Shown one piece after another: positions 39,397 to 51,125 of a stretch of DNA of 64,000 nt. The DNA is taken from contig NZ_CALYLN010000002.1 in assembly GCF_944801835.1 (NCBI RefSeq), positions 310,001-374,000 of the forward strand, read 5' to 3'. This DNA is from Bartonella sp. B1099. Its GTDB lineage: Bacteria; Pseudomonadota; Alphaproteobacteria; Rhizobiales; Rhizobiaceae. Below the pieces are notes generated by a model, which had not been told where the DNA came from, searched no databases, and was given only the letters and a program-made list of their open reading frames with translations. The position numbers and the translations under genes are program-made. Each line of letters starts with the position of its first letter. The stretch's first letter is position 1.

Positions 39397-40914
39397 TCAA
39401 GAAACTTCAAAAGCAAGAGGTTGTTTTATTATTTTTGATAACTTCTTTAATCGCCCAAGAGGACGTTCTCCTAATAATCCAGCATAATTTTTTGGAATCT
39501 GCAAAACGATATGATCTTCTTTTTTAAGCCACAATAAATGAGGTAAAATCCCTGCAACAGAAGCGCTAAACAGGTGAGCAATACGCATGGTTTCACCAAG
39601 AATACGTGCTTTTTCAATGATACTTTGCGTTGCTAATTGAAAAATGGGAAGAGATTCTTTATCAACCAATAAACTTGTATTGCGAAAAAAAACAGCAAGT
39701 GCTGCATAAAGGCGCCCCTCATGAGAAATTCCTGGATAAGACCCTAATGCTATCTGATTGGCTGCTTCATTCCCCCGATAATCTGGATGTATACGCCAAC
39801 CAATATCCGCAAGAAGACAAGCCGCTTGACGATAGCGGCTTTCATTTTCAGTTTCTGAAATTCCAAAAACATCAAAGGCATTCGCCGTAAAATCAATAAG
39901 TTCTTCTGCTTGTTTTGGTGAACGTGCTCGTAAAATAGCCATTTCTGTACAGGCAGCAATGAGAGGGTCTGAAAGTCGAATCGCCTGCGGCAAACGTGAA
40001 TAAAGAAAACCTTCACGAACACCAGCACCAGAAAAGATTATCTTTTCAAACCCCATACACTGAATGAGTTCAATAAGAACAATGGCCCCATACGATAAAA
40101 GTTTCCGACGATTCTGTGAAACCGCCGCAATCCCTCTCATATTATCAATATTGCCACCTGCGACAAGATGTAAAAAACTCTCCATTTCCACGGCATCAAC
40201 TTCATAGCCATGCATAACAGGAAGTCGATAGTGTTTCATTGCCATATGGAGTTTTGCCAAATTACGCCATGTTCCCCCTACGGCATAAAAATAAGGTGCC
40301 ATACCTCTACGTGTACGTACAACAGAAGATTTATAAAATTGCTCATGTACAATTTTTGCAGCGACAGCACTATCATTATTTGACATATACTGTAGTCGTA
40401 AACCACCCAATGGAAGCGTTATCCCTTCACCAACATCAGAATGATCAACACCAATGAGTTCTAGACTTCCACCACCAAGATCTCCAGAAAGTCCCTTTGG
40501 TTGATAAAAAGTAGAAACAACCCCATAGGCGGAATACATCGCTTCTTCACTTCCTGAAAGCAGATATATTTTATTTTGTAAAATATCTTCAGCACTTTGA
40601 ATAAACGCGACGCCATTTTTTGCATCTCGTGCTGCTGCCGTTGCTAAAGTATAGACCTCATCGGCCCCAATCTGTCGACAAAGCGTACGAAATCGCTTAA
40701 GCGTTTGCAACGCCATTTTCATCGCTTTTTCTTCTAAAAATCCCGTTTTTGCCACACCATGACCGAGACCACACAGAATCTTTTCATTAAACAAAACCGT
40801 TGGTGAGCGAACAAGCCCCTCATAAATAACCAACCGAACAGAATTTGATCCAATGTCAATAACAGCAACAGGCTTACGCCCTTTTAACCGGCCTTGAGCA
40901 TCTCTATATGTCAT
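39397..40914 (-). CDS. ppx: exopolyphosphatase (Ppx/GppA family)
   Basis: 505 residues with the acetate-kinase/Hsp70-type fold: AVIDIGSNSVRLVIYEG at 18-34, NEKILCGLGHG, DLGGGSLELIGVD near 145-157, and an HD-like C-terminal half. Degrades polyphosphate or pppGpp. Located six bases after ppk in the same orientation, so synthesis and breakdown of polyphosphate are co-transcribed. Confidence 0.93.
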   Translation of the reverse strand: MTYRDAQGRLKGRKPVAVIDIGSNSVRLVIYEGLVRSPTVLFNEKILCGLGHGVAKTGFLEEKAMKMALQTLKRFRTLCRQIGADEVYTLATAAARDAKNGVAFIQSAEDILQNKIYLLSGSEEAMYSAYGVVSTFYQPKGLSGDLGGGSLELIGVDHSDVGEGITLPLGGLRLQYMSNNDSAVAAKIVHEQFYKSSVVRTRRGMAPYFYAVGGTWRNLAKLHMAMKHYRLPVMHGYEVDAVEMESFLHLVAGGNIDNMRGIAAVSQNRRKLLSYGAIVLIELIQCMGFEKIIFSGAGVREGFLYSRLPQAIRLSDPLIAACTEMAILRARSPKQAEELIDFTANAFDVFGISETENESRYRQAACLLADIGWRIHPDYRGNEAANQIALGSYPGISHEGRLYAALAVFFRNTSLLVDKESLPIFQLATQSIIEKARILGETMRIAHLFSASVAGILPHLLWLKKEDHIVLQIPKNYAGLLGERPLGRLKKLSKIIKQPLAFEVS

Positions 40915-40920
40915 TGGAAT

Positions 40921-43104
40921 TCAGTCTTTATGCACTTCAGCTTGTTGCCGATGCACCGCAACCAAGCGCGAAATAGAAGATTCAAAAGACTCACTTTCCC
41001 CCGCAAAACCTGTATTGGCCATAAAATACTCCTGCGCATTAAACGGACTTTCACCTCTCTGCGGTGTGATACGTTTTGATGTTCCATCTTTCAGTATATC
41101 AAAGCTTTGTTGATTATCAATCAGATTAGCCAGCATAATTTGTAAAAGAATCTTCCGCCGCACCATTTCATTAAAAATTGGAACCAATATTTCAATACGG
41201 TAGTCTAAATTACGAGGCATCATATCAGCAGAACCTAAGTAAACAAGTGCATTTTCATTAGGCAAATCTTGACCATTCCCAAAACAAAAAATGCGACTAT
41301 GTTCAAGAAAACGCCCTACGATTGATTTTACACGAATATTATCCGAAATTCCTGGAATACGAGGACGTAAACAACATATCCCCCGCACAACCAAATCAAT
41401 CTGTACCCCTGCTTGACTAGCACGATATAAAGCATCAATAATTTCAGGATCAACTAATGCATTTACTTTCATCCAAATAGCAGCAAGCTTTCCTTGTTGT
41501 GCATGAGCGATTTCTCCTTCAATATGCTGAAGAATACGACCACGCAATGTTAAGGGCGAAAAAGCAATCTTCATTGTTTCATGTGGGCGCTCATAGTGCA
41601 CAATATAATTGAACAATAACACAACATCATGAGCGATATCATCATCCGTGGAGAAAAAAGAAAGATCCGTATAAGTTTTAGCGTTAACAGGGTGATAATT
41701 TCCTGTTCCAAGATGAACATAAGAACAAAGACGTTTTCCTTCACGTCTCACAACAAGAGACATCTTGGCATGTGTTTTTAAGGTAATAAAACCAAAAATA
41801 ACTTGAACTCCAGCACATTCAAGATCTCGTGCCCAACGAATATTCGCTTCCTCATCAAAACGTGCTTTAAGTTCTACCAAAGCCGTTACAGACTTTCCCC
41901 GTTTAGCAGCTTCAATCAAAGCGCTAACAATTGGGCTATCATTTGATGTACGATAAAGTGTTTGTTTAATTTCTACAACATCAGAATCGCAAGCAGCTTG
42001 ACGTAAAAATTGGACAACAGCATCAAACGTTTCATAAGGGTGATGAATCACGATATCATTTTCACGAATAGCCGCAAAACAATCCCCATTATGTTTACGA
42101 ATAGATTCGGGAACACGAGGAATATAAGGAATAAATTTGAGATCATCACGGGGAATAGAAACAATCTCTGAAACCATATTAAGTGCCAAAGGCCCATCAA
42201 GAACATGAATACAGTTATCAGGAACAGCAAGACAATTCGCTATAAATTGGCGTAAATTCTCTGGCATTTTTGCGTCAAATTCAACGCGAATAACCTGCCC
42301 ACGCCGCCGCCTTTTAAGCGCCTTTTCAAAAAAATGAACAAGATCCTCAGCTTCTTCTTCTACTTCAATATCGCTATCTCGAATCACTCTAAATGTACCA
42401 ATTTCATTAATCTCATAGTGAGGAAAGAGATATTTAATAAAAAGGTAAATAACATCTTCAGATGCAATAAAACGAAAATGATGCCCCTCTTCTTGAGGAA
42501 GAAGAATAAAACGCCTCAAAAGCATTGAAATGGGCAATAACACTGTACGTGCGTGTTGCCCCGCCTCTTCAGACAATTGAAACGCAAGAGAAAATCCTAA
42601 ATTAGGGATAAAGGGAAAAGGATGTGTAGGATCAACAGGCAAAGGTTTTAGAACAGGCAAAATTGTATCAAGAAAATATTTTTCAAGCCACGATTTTTCA
42701 ATGTCTGAAAGATCATCAGAACAAATAATTTCAATATCATTCTTTTTTAATTCGCCACGTAAAACATTTAATTCCCGTAGTTGCTGAACCTGCAACTTTG
42801 AAATTTCAGCTAATACAATATCAAGTTGCTCCTGTGGAGTATACCCATCTGCACTGCGTGCTGTAACATGAGCACGAATTTGAGCCGCAAGACCAGCAAC
42901 ACGAACCATAAAAAATTCATCAAGATTTGTTGCTGAAATCGAAAGAAATTGTAACCGTTCCAATAAAGGATGTTTCGAATTAGCCGCTTCCATCAAAACA
43001 CGATTATTAAATTGTAGCCATGAAAACTCTCGATTAATAAACCGCACCGGATTTTTCATTGTTATATCCGATAGAGAAATTTTATCTGCCACCCTCTGTT
43101 CCAT
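40921..43104 (-). CDS. ppk: polyphosphate kinase 1
   Basis: 727 residues. The N-terminal domain begins [17 protein letters not shown]. Catalytic His regions: [20 protein letters not shown] near 465-485, with the phosphorylated His, and a second phospholipase-D-like half with [20 protein letters not shown] near 625. Reversibly makes polyphosphate from ATP. Upstream of ppx in the same operon. Confidence 0.96.
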   Translation of the reverse strand: MEQRVADKISLSDITMKNPVRFINREFSWLQFNNRVLMEAANSKHPLLERLQFLSISATNLDEFFMVRVAGLAAQIRAHVTARSADGYTPQEQLDIVLAEISKLQVQQLRELNVLRGELKKNDIEIICSDDLSDIEKSWLEKYFLDTILPVLKPLPVDPTHPFPFIPNLGFSLAFQLSEEAGQHARTVLLPISMLLRRFILLPQEEGHHFRFIASEDVIYLFIKYLFPHYEINEIGTFRVIRDSDIEVEEEAEDLVHFFEKALKRRRRGQVIRVEFDAKMPENLRQFIANCLAVPDNCIHVLDGPLALNMVSEIVSIPRDDLKFIPYIPRVPESIRKHNGDCFAAIRENDIVIHHPYETFDAVVQFLRQAACDSDVVEIKQTLYRTSNDSPIVSALIEAAKRGKSVTALVELKARFDEEANIRWARDLECAGVQVIFGFITLKTHAKMSLVVRREGKRLCSYVHLGTGNYHPVNAKTYTDLSFFSTDDDIAHDVVLLFNYIVHYERPHETMKIAFSPLTLRGRILQHIEGEIAHAQQGKLAAIWMKVNALVDPEIIDALYRASQAGVQIDLVVRGICCLRPRIPGISDNIRVKSIVGRFLEHSRIFCFGNGQDLPNENALVYLGSADMMPRNLDYRIEILVPIFNEMVRRKILLQIMLANLIDNQQSFDILKDGTSKRITPQRGESPFNAQEYFMANTGFAGESESFESSISRLVAVHRQQAEVHKD

Positions 43105-43429
43105 ATATGCTCATTAATCTTCTTTTATACTGTCTAAAATTCTTGACGCGATATCTCACATAACATTCTATAATATGTTATCTTCCTCATAATACATCAA
43201 TGTCTCATTTTTATTATTATGTTTCCATTTAATATTTAAAAATACTTAGAAAAAAGTCCCATATGCAAAGTGCTAAAACCATGACGATTATTCTATATAG
43301 CATAAAAGAAAAGCACTTTGCCTTAAAAAGCATCTTGCATTATTATAAGCATTATTACAAACTCACGCTTGTAAAATGGAAGAGCCGCATCATAGCTGAT
43401 GAGACAATTTATTCTGGAGTTCATACACC
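43105..43429. other. divergent promoter region between ppk and zinc-finger gene
   Basis: 325 AT-rich bases serving both divergent genes. A short plus-strand frame (43263-43496) overlaps the zinc-finger gene and is probably not real. No operator-like palindrome was recognised. Confidence 0.4.
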
Positions 43430-43678
43430 ATGGCTGATCATAACATTCCCCATTTCCAAAATGACCTTGGATATAAAACAATTGAAATTGGTGTGAAAGA
43501 ATTTATGTGCGTAGGCGCAACACAACCATTCGATCATCCTCATATCTTTATCGATATGGGAGCAGCTGATGAGAAAATCTGCCCTTATTGCTCAACCCTT
43601 TATCGTTATGTTCCCTCACTCTCCTACGATCAAACAAACCCAACAGGATGTTTATATCATCCAGAAGAGCGAGTATAA
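43430..43678 (+). CDS. zinc-finger (zf-CHCC) protein, NDUFS6-like
   Basis: 82 residues. The CHCC pattern is visible: FMCVGATQPFDHPHIFID supplies Cys and His, and EKICPYCSTLYRY the two closing Cys. Such proteins are the alphaproteobacterial counterparts of the mitochondrial complex I subunit NDUFS6, though in bacteria the role is not settled. Followed 46 bp later by the FAD monooxygenase on the same strand. Confidence 0.85.
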   Translation: MADHNIPHFQNDLGYKTIEIGVKEFMCVGATQPFDHPHIFIDMGAADEKICPYCSTLYRYVPSLSYDQTNPTGCLYHPEERV

Positions 43679-43724
43679 TGCGTTATCGGGCTTTCTACCA
43701 CTCTTTTAGTTCTGCTTATTGAAT

Positions 43725-44972
43725 ATGAAATCATTTGTGGAGCAATCACCCATCATCGTTGGAGGCGGAATTGCGGGTTTAAGCACCGCTTTAGCGCTCG
43801 CTCATAAAGGAATTGCAAGCACCATTATCGAAAAATGTAAGCAACTTGAAACGATAGGTGCTGGTATTCAACTCACTCCAAATGCAACATCTATTCTTGC
43901 TCACTGGAAACTTCTTAACAAACTCACTGAAGTCGCAATAATCCCAGATTTTCTTGAGTTAAAAGATGGAATATCTTTAAAAACACGTCTACATGCTCAC
44001 CTTATCAATCTAACAGAAAAATATTGGAAAGCCCCTTATATGACCATTCATCGTGCGGCTTTACAAAAAATTTTATATAATGCAGTGATTGAAAATCCCC
44101 TGATTAAATACAAAGCAGGCGAAACAATCGTATCTTCTAGCCACTCCGCAACCAACATTAAAATAACGACAACAAAAACAGATACAGCAACAAAACAGCT
44201 TTATTCAACGCCCCTCCTGATCGGATGTGATGGTGTATGGTCAACATTAAGGCAACAAGCTCCTTTTCATGAAAAAGCAAATTTTAGTGGCTTTATTGCT
44301 TGGCGTGCAACAACAGTATATGATAATCTTCCTCAAAGCTTTCGTTCTTCGCTGCAAAATATGAGGACAATCACAGCATGGATGGGACCAAACAATCATC
44401 TTGTTGTCTATCCCCTTCAGGCGTCAGAAAAAATTTTTAACTTTGTCGCTATTACGCATGGAGAAAATTCAAAAGAAGGATGGGCGCATAAAGGAGATAA
44501 AGAAAAACTCAGATCTCTTTTTAAGGATTGGAATTCAAAAATCTTACAAATCTTTGATCATATTGATGAATGGAGATATTGGCCGCTCTTTCACATGAAA
44601 AAAAGTCGTTTTCTAGGCTTAGAGAGACAAATATTTGTTGGCGATTGCGCACATGCAGCTTTACCTTTTGCAGCGCAAGGTGCTGCTATGGCAATTGAAG
44701 ATGCTGCCACATTAGCAGAAGCACTTTCATTGAAAGATCTTTCATTAGCAAAAGCACTTTCGCTTTACGAAACAACACGCATCCCCCGTATCGCATCAGT
44801 CAAAAAACGTGGAGATTTCAACAGATTAGCTTATCATGCAACCGGTCCCATAGCCATTGCACGTAATCTCATGATGAAAATTTGTACGCCTGAGAGCATT
44901 ATGTCAAATCTTAATTGGCTTTATAGGTATGATGCGATGAATTCCATAAAAAGTAATGATAAAAGCTTATAA
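43725..44972 (+). CDS. FAD-dependent monooxygenase (PHBH/UbiH-like)
   Basis: About 415 residues from the ATG at 43725; a TTG two codons earlier is a less likely start. Rossmann FAD motif PIIVGGGIAGLSTALALAH near 10-28, GAGIQLTPNATSIL near 47, GCDGVWSTLRQQ near 165 (DG motif), and GDCAHAALPFAAQGAAMAIE near 305 (GD motif). The overall pattern resembles salicylate-hydroxylase-type enzymes. The substrate is not decided; ubiquinone biosynthesis is possible but unproven. Confidence 0.85.
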   Translation: MKSFVEQSPIIVGGGIAGLSTALALAHKGIASTIIEKCKQLETIGAGIQLTPNATSILAHWKLLNKLTEVAIIPDFLELKDGISLKTRLHAHLINLTEKYWKAPYMTIHRAALQKILYNAVIENPLIKYKAGETIVSSSHSATNIKITTTKTDTATKQLYSTPLLIGCDGVWSTLRQQAPFHEKANFSGFIAWRATTVYDNLPQSFRSSLQNMRTITAWMGPNNHLVVYPLQASEKIFNFVAITHGENSKEGWAHKGDKEKLRSLFKDWNSKILQIFDHIDEWRYWPLFHMKKSRFLGLERQIFVGDCAHAALPFAAQGAAMAIEDAATLAEALSLKDLSLAKALSLYETTRIPRIASVKKRGDFNRLAYHATGPIAIARNLMMKICTPESIMSNLNWLYRYDAMNSIKSNDKSL

Positions 44973-45151
44973 AATTCTTTCAGTACTTTGAATATCACCA
45001 AAGAAAGAGATTTTTTTGACTTTATGATACTAAAAGCCCGTCAATAATTTAACAAGACCTTTCAAAATCCCTTATCTGATTTTTAAAGCTCAACTTTTAA
45101 CTTTTCCAAAAGCAAAAATCCCCCCAAATAGCCTCTATCTTTAATCTCGTT

Positions 45152-48100
45152 TTAACTCAATTCCACTTCGACAATACCCTGAATTAATTTCATAGCATTT
45201 GCAACATGTGAATTGACCTTATATCGCTTTGGAAGTGCAATTTCGACTTCTCGCAATCCCTCTTCTTGAATTAAAATAAGCCCAACCTCTCCATTTCCCC
45301 CAAGCTTTAAATTTTGTTCAATTTGTGGAAGCATATCAACTGTTTTTATAAAAAGACGCATCATTTTATGCTGCTGTAATGCTTCCTTTTCCAAAGACTG
45401 AATTGTCTCAATTCGCAAATTAACCCCTTCAGAGCGATTTTCTGCGCTCACTGTAATAATAAAAGATTTTCCAGGTTCTAGCATCTCCTCATAATCCGAA
45501 AGTGCTTCAGAAAAAAGAACGGCCTCATATTGTCCGCTTGTATCAGAAAAATGAATAATTCCCATTTTTTTACCGGACTTTGTTTTGCGCACATTTTTTG
45601 CGACAACGGTTCCAGCAAGACGCGCAGCTGTTGCTCCCCCTTTAACGGCATTGGCAAAATGACTCCAAGTCTGAACGCGTTTTTTGGCAAGAATAACCTG
45701 ATACTCATCCAATGGATGAGCCGAAAAGTAAAAGCCTATTGCTTGAAATTCTCGATAAAGTTTCTCAGCTGGCAACCAAGGAGTCGTTTGGGATAAAATC
45801 AATGGTTCTTTTAATCCACCTTCCATTCCAAATATATCAACCTGCCCGCTAGAGTTGTCATCGAGAATACGAAGTGCCCGCGCATGAAGTGTTCCAAGAT
45901 TGGCTAATAAAACCTCACGCGCAATATTAAAACAATCAAAAGCGCCAGCACAAACTAAACTTTCCATTGCACGCTTATTAACAATACGAAGATCAACGCG
46001 TGCACAAAAATCTTCCAGATCCTTAAAAATCTTATTTCCACGACAAGCGACGATATGATCGACAACTGTTTCTCCTACCCCCTTAATGGCAGCAAGAGAA
46101 TAATAAATACAGTTATCACCAACTTCAAAAACACGATGAGATGTTTGTATAGAAGGTGCAATAACTTCAATACCCAGCCTTAATGCCTCACGCCGAAAAT
46201 CATTGAGCTTATCGGTATTCGTCATATCATGCGTCATTGAAGCAGCTAAAAACTCAACGGGATAATTGGCTTTCATATAAGCTGTTTGATAAGAAACAAT
46301 TGCATAAGCAGCAGCATGAGATTTATTAAATCCATAATCGGCAAATTTTGCTAAAAGATCAAAGATAATATCAGCCTGCTCTTTATCAACACCACCAGCA
46401 ACGGCTCCATTGACAAAACGTGTACGCTGTTTTTGCATTTCTGCATGAATTTTTTTCCCCATAGCACGACGTAATAAATCAGCTTCTCCAAGTGAATAAC
46501 CAGCCAGCACCTGAGCAATCTGCATCACCTGTTCTTGATAGACTATAACACCTTGTGTTTCTTTAATCAGATGATCTATTTTAGGATGAATAGAAGCTAT
46601 TTCCTCTTCCCCGTGTTTGCGTGCATTATAGGTTGGAATATTCTCCATTGGACCAGGACGATAAAGCGCAACCAGCGCAATAATATCTTCAATACGGTCT
46701 GGCTTCATTCCAATCAGCGCCTTGCGCATACCAGAACTTTCCACCTGAAATACGCCAACCGTTTCACCACGTGCCATCATAGCGTAGGTTGCTTCATCAT
46801 TCAGAGGAATATTTGACAAATCTATTTTGATCCCTTGTCTAGCAACAAAATCAACAGCCATTTTCAAAACAGTAAGCGTTTTTAATCCAAGAAAATCAAA
46901 CTTTACCAGCCCGGCCTGTTCAACATATTTCATATTAAATTGCGTAACAGGCATATCAGAACGAGGATCACGATACATCGGGACAAGCTCCCAAAGTGGA
47001 CGATCTCCGATAACAATCCCAGCAGCATGAGTGGAAGCGTGACGATAAAGTCCCTCCAACTGAAGTGCTATATCTAATGTGCGTCCAACAACGGGATCTT
47101 TTTTCTTTTCTTCTTCAAATTTAGGTTCATCCTTAATCGCATCCGCTAATTCTACCTGACTTCCTGGTGTGGCAGGAATTAATTTTGTAAGATAATCCAC
47201 CTGACGATAAGGAACTTCTAAAACACGCCCTACATCACGCAAAACCGCACGAGCTTGTAACTTACCAAAGGTAATAATTTGAGCAACTTGATCACGTCCA
47301 TATTTTTTTTGAACATATTGAATAACTTCTTCACGCCGCTCTTGACAAAAGTCGATATCAAAATCTGGCATCGAAACACGGTCTGGATTGAGAAAACGTT
47401 CAAAGAGAAGAGAAAAACGCAATGGATCAACATCGGTAATCGTCAATGCATAAGCAACAAGTGAACCAGCACCAGAACCCCGCCCTGGACCAACAGGAAT
47501 ATCATGAATTTTCGCCCATTTTATGAAATCTGAAACGATAAGAAAATATCCAGAAAATTGCATACGCGTAATAACCGAGACCTCATAATCAAGCCGCTGT
47601 TCATAATCTGCGATCGTATAGCCTTCAGCCAATCCAATCGTTTTAAGTCGCATCTCTAAACCAGCTTTAGCTTGATTTAACAATTCACTATCTTCTGCTT
47701 CTAAAGTAGTTTCTGAACTAACAGATTGTTCTATAAAACGAGGTAATATCGGTTTTCGAAGAGGCGTGGCAATATGACAACGTAATGCAATTTCAACACT
47801 ATTTTCTAAAGCTTCTGGAAGATCAGAAAACAGTGCAACCATTTCATCTTGTGACTTCAAATAATGATCTGGCGTCACCCTTTTGCGATCAGGGTTAGAG
47901 ACGATCTGCCCTTCTGAAACAGCCATTAATGCATCATGCGCTTCATACCCTTCTCTCTTCAGAAAAAAAGCTTCATTCGTTGCAACAAGAGGAACTTCAT
48001 GCGCATAAGCCAATTCAATAAGATCTGCTTCTACTCCTCGGTCATAAGAGCCATGCCGTTGTAATTCCATATAAAGACGATCAGCAAAAATTTTTTTTAA

Positions 48101-48646
48101 ATAAATTAAGCGCTCAACAGCGCGTTCTTTTTTTTCTTCTGCCCAGGAAAGATTAATAGGTCCTCCCTTGCCCCCCGTTAAAGCAATTATGCCTTCACTG
48201 TGTGCCGACAACCAATCAGCTTTAATATGAGGAGGATCAGTATCACATTTATCAAGATAAGCACAGCTTACAAGACGAACCAAATGAGCATAACCAGTTT
48301 CACTCGCAGCTAACAGAATGACAGAGCAGAAATCAGAAGCATGACGTCCTTTAACCAAACGTGAATGATCATTTTCATCACAAAAATCAACGGTAAGCTG
48401 ACAGCCAATAATAGGTTGAACTCCATGAGAAAGACAATACTGCGAAAATTCCAAAGCCCCAAATAAATTATTGGTATCGGTAATAGCAACCGCTGGTGCA
48501 TGATCTGAAATCGCCTGTTGAATAATTTGTGGGATTTTTAAAGCCCCTTCAAGCAAGGAATAAGCAGAATGCACTCTCAAATGAATAAAGCGAGGAAGAG
48601 AATTTTTGTCCTCTTGTAGTTTATTTTTATCTTTGATCACTCTCAC
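45152..48646 (-). CDS. dnaE: DNA polymerase III alpha subunit
   Basis: 1164 residues, full length for DnaE1. PHP domain at the start (FIHLRVHSAYSLLEGALKI), GPGRGSGAGSLVAYAL near 390, the catalytic aspartates in PDFDIDFCQERR near 430, fingers and thumb with GFNKSHAAAYAIVSYQTAYM near 780, a helix-hairpin-helix region around 860, and an OB fold near 1000 (GTVVAKNVRKTKSGKKMGII). Replicative polymerase. Monocistronic. Confidence 0.97.
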   Translation of the reverse strand: MRVIKDKNKLQEDKNSLPRFIHLRVHSAYSLLEGALKIPQIIQQAISDHAPAVAITDTNNLFGALEFSQYCLSHGVQPIIGCQLTVDFCDENDHSRLVKGRHASDFCSVILLAASETGYAHLVRLVSCAYLDKCDTDPPHIKADWLSAHSEGIIALTGGKGGPINLSWAEEKKERAVERLIYLKKIFADRLYMELQRHGSYDRGVEADLIELAYAHEVPLVATNEAFFLKREGYEAHDALMAVSEGQIVSNPDRKRVTPDHYLKSQDEMVALFSDLPEALENSVEIALRCHIATPLRKPILPRFIEQSVSSETTLEAEDSELLNQAKAGLEMRLKTIGLAEGYTIADYEQRLDYEVSVITRMQFSGYFLIVSDFIKWAKIHDIPVGPGRGSGAGSLVAYALTITDVDPLRFSLLFERFLNPDRVSMPDFDIDFCQERREEVIQYVQKKYGRDQVAQIITFGKLQARAVLRDVGRVLEVPYRQVDYLTKLIPATPGSQVELADAIKDEPKFEEEKKKDPVVGRTLDIALQLEGLYRHASTHAAGIVIGDRPLWELVPMYRDPRSDMPVTQFNMKYVEQAGLVKFDFLGLKTLTVLKMAVDFVARQGIKIDLSNIPLNDEATYAMMARGETVGVFQVESSGMRKALIGMKPDRIEDIIALVALYRPGPMENIPTYNARKHGEEEIASIHPKIDHLIKETQGVIVYQEQVMQIAQVLAGYSLGEADLLRRAMGKKIHAEMQKQRTRFVNGAVAGGVDKEQADIIFDLLAKFADYGFNKSHAAAYAIVSYQTAYMKANYPVEFLAASMTHDMTNTDKLNDFRREALRLGIEVIAPSIQTSHRVFEVGDNCIYYSLAAIKGVGETVVDHIVACRGNKIFKDLEDFCARVDLRIVNKRAMESLVCAGAFDCFNIAREVLLANLGTLHARALRILDDNSSGQVDIFGMEGGLKEPLILSQTTPWLPAEKLYREFQAIGFYFSAHPLDEYQVILAKKRVQTWSHFANAVKGGATAARLAGTVVAKNVRKTKSGKKMGIIHFSDTSGQYEAVLFSEALSDYEEMLEPGKSFIITVSAENRSEGVNLRIETIQSLEKEALQQHKMMRLFIKTVDMLPQIEQNLKLGGNGEVGLILIQEEGLREVEIALPKRYKVNSHVANAMKLIQGIVEVELS

Positions 48647-49016
48647 AATTTCCCACTAAAAACTAAATGCTAAACAGCACCCTTTAAAGAAAAAATTCCA
48701 CGCTAACATAACTTTAAAGCTATAAATTTATCATCCTACATAGGAAAATATTCCAATTTTATTGATATTTATAAGAGAGTTCCATCAAGAAAATGCTTCT
48801 ATTCACAGCAAATAAACGCCTAAAATAAAAAGAAACCAAATATAGCTCATATAAGCCCTTTAATTTTAGTATTCTTTTATTGTATTTCTCTTTAAATATT
48901 CATTTTTCTTCCTAACACTCAATAAGTTAATAAAACAATTTCTTCTTTATGAATTTATCCCCAAAAAGCTCTTCTAAAGGTCTAGAAAAAACAAAAAGAG
49001 CAGGTTAAATTTCCTC
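48647..49016. other. divergent gap between dnaE and recG, nothing specific seen
   Basis: About 370 AT-rich bases that must carry both promoters. No operator palindrome, repeat or small gene was recognised. Confidence 0.4.
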
Positions 49017-51125
49017 ATGCTTCCAAGTCTTCTTACCCCTCTTTTTAATTCTATTCGAACCCTTTCTGGTATTACACCTAAAATCTATGGCTTACTGACA
49101 AAACTTTTAAATGTTAATCCTACACAACGTGAAGCAACCCTTATTGATCTTCTTCAATTAATGCCTCATTCTGTTATAGACCGCAGAATGCGTCCCAGCA
49201 TTGCCTATGCAAAAGAAGGAGAGACTGTTACGTTAGAAATTGTCATCGATCAACATCAACCACCCCCTCGTGGTCATAACAAGATCCCCTATCGTGTTAT
49301 CGCCCATGATCAAACAGGAAAAATAAATTTAGTCTTTTTTCACGCTCAACCTCTTTGGCTCAAAAAACAGCTCTCTGAGGGAAAAAAAGTCATTGTATCA
49401 GGGAAAGTTGAATGGTTTAATGGGCAACTTTCAATGGCGCATCCCGACCATATTATCCCGAGTGAACAATCAAATCAGATTCCTCTCATCGAACCTGTTT
49501 ATCCCTCTACCGCCGGACTCACTTCAAAGACGTTAAGACGTGCTATACAAAACGCTCTCGATTTTATTCCTCTCCTCCCAGAATGGATAGATGAAAATGT
49601 TAAAAAGCAACAAAACTTTTCTTCCTTTTCTGTTGCTTTACGCCGTATCCATGCCCCTATTAATCCCGAAGATCTATCCTTAGAAAGTACAGCACGTAAA
49701 CGTCTTGCCTACGATGAACTGCTCGCTTGTCAATTGGCGCTAGGTCTTGTGCGTTTGAAAACCAAATCTCTTGTTGGGACTTCTCGACCATCAACGGGAA
49801 TTTATACGAAAAAATTGCTTAATATTCTCCCCTTTCAGCTCACAAAGGGACAGATAAAAGCGCTAGAGGATATAGCCAATGATCTTGCTTCACCAGAACC
49901 GATGCTAAGACTGCTCCAAGGTGATGTAGGTGCAGGAAAAACAGTCGTAGCACTCATGGCAATGGCACAAATTGCTGAAAATTCAGGACAATCAGCTTTA
50001 ATGGCTCCCACAGAAGTGCTTGCTCGGCAACATTTTGCCACCATTGCCCCTCTTGCCGAAAAGATAGGCTTACAAACAACGCTTTTAACAGGACGAGAAA
50101 AAGGAAAGTTGCGGACAAATATTTTGAATGATATTTTATCAGGCCAAGTTTCTATCGTCATTGGAACCCATGCTCTTATACAAGACAGCGTTACTTATAA
50201 CAATCTCGCTTTAACCATTATCGATGAACAACACCGTTTTGGTGTGCATCAACGTATTGCCCTTACAGAAAAAGGCAATAAACCGGATATGCTGGTCATG
50301 ACCGCCACACCCATTCCCCGCACACTTGTTTTAACAGCTTTTGGTGACATGGATGTATCCAAAATTACAGAAAAACCAATGGGACGACAACCCATTACAA
50401 CAGCAATACTTTCTTTGAAACGTATGCATGAACTTATAGAACGAATCGCAATTGCACTCGAAAAAGGAGAAAAACTCTATTGGATTTGTCCTTTAGTGGA
50501 GGAATCGACAGCTCTTGATCTTACTTCAATTGAAAATCGTTTTGCGTTTCTCCATGAACGCTTTGGAACTCGCGTTGGGATGATCCATGGCAAAATGTCT
50601 ACAGCAGAAAAAGAAGCTGCTATGGCATCTTTTAAATGCGGAAATACACGTATTTTAGTTGCAACGACCGTCATTGAAGTCGGCGTGGATATCCCAGATG
50701 CTTCAATTATTATCATCGAACATGCAGAACATTTTGGTCTTTCACAATTGCACCAATTGCGTGGACGTGTAGGACGAGGTGATAAAAAATCTTCCTGTAT
50801 TTTGCTCTATAAAGATCCACTCACCAAAACAGCAGCAAAACGCCTAAATATTATCCGTAATACAGAAGACGGTTTTGAAATTGCCGAAGAAGATTGGCGC
50901 TTGCGAGGCGAAGGAGAACTTTTGGGAACAAAACAGTCCGGCGTCCCTGAATTTCATATAGCAAATCTTGCTGTTCACAGTGATCTTTTGTCAATAGCAA
51001 GAAAGGATGCACGCTTATTTTTACAACGCGATCCTCACCTTTCTTCTGAACAAGGACAAGCTTTACGGCTGCTCCTTTATCTTTTCGGACACGACAATGC
51101 TACACGTCTCTTACGAGCAGGATAA
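49017..51125 (+). CDS. recG: ATP-dependent DNA helicase RecG
   Basis: 702 residues. N-terminal wedge domain with an OB fold (about 50-160), then helicase motifs: LLQGDVGAGKTVVALMAMA near 297-315, APTEVLARQH, DEQHRFGVHQR near 402 (the DEQH box), MTATPIPRTL, and QLRGRVGRGDKKSSCILLYK near 580. Remodels stalled forks and branched DNA. An AGCAGG element lies upstream of the ATG. Confidence 0.96.
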   Translation: MLPSLLTPLFNSIRTLSGITPKIYGLLTKLLNVNPTQREATLIDLLQLMPHSVIDRRMRPSIAYAKEGETVTLEIVIDQHQPPPRGHNKIPYRVIAHDQTGKINLVFFHAQPLWLKKQLSEGKKVIVSGKVEWFNGQLSMAHPDHIIPSEQSNQIPLIEPVYPSTAGLTSKTLRRAIQNALDFIPLLPEWIDENVKKQQNFSSFSVALRRIHAPINPEDLSLESTARKRLAYDELLACQLALGLVRLKTKSLVGTSRPSTGIYTKKLLNILPFQLTKGQIKALEDIANDLASPEPMLRLLQGDVGAGKTVVALMAMAQIAENSGQSALMAPTEVLARQHFATIAPLAEKIGLQTTLLTGREKGKLRTNILNDILSGQVSIVIGTHALIQDSVTYNNLALTIIDEQHRFGVHQRIALTEKGNKPDMLVMTATPIPRTLVLTAFGDMDVSKITEKPMGRQPITTAILSLKRMHELIERIAIALEKGEKLYWICPLVEESTALDLTSIENRFAFLHERFGTRVGMIHGKMSTAEKEAAMASFKCGNTRILVATTVIEVGVDIPDASIIIIEHAEHFGLSQLHQLRGRVGRGDKKSSCILLYKDPLTKTAAKRLNIIRNTEDGFEIAEEDWRLRGEGELLGTKQSGVPEFHIANLAVHSDLLSIARKDARLFLQRDPHLSSEQGQALRLLLYLFGHDNATRLLRAG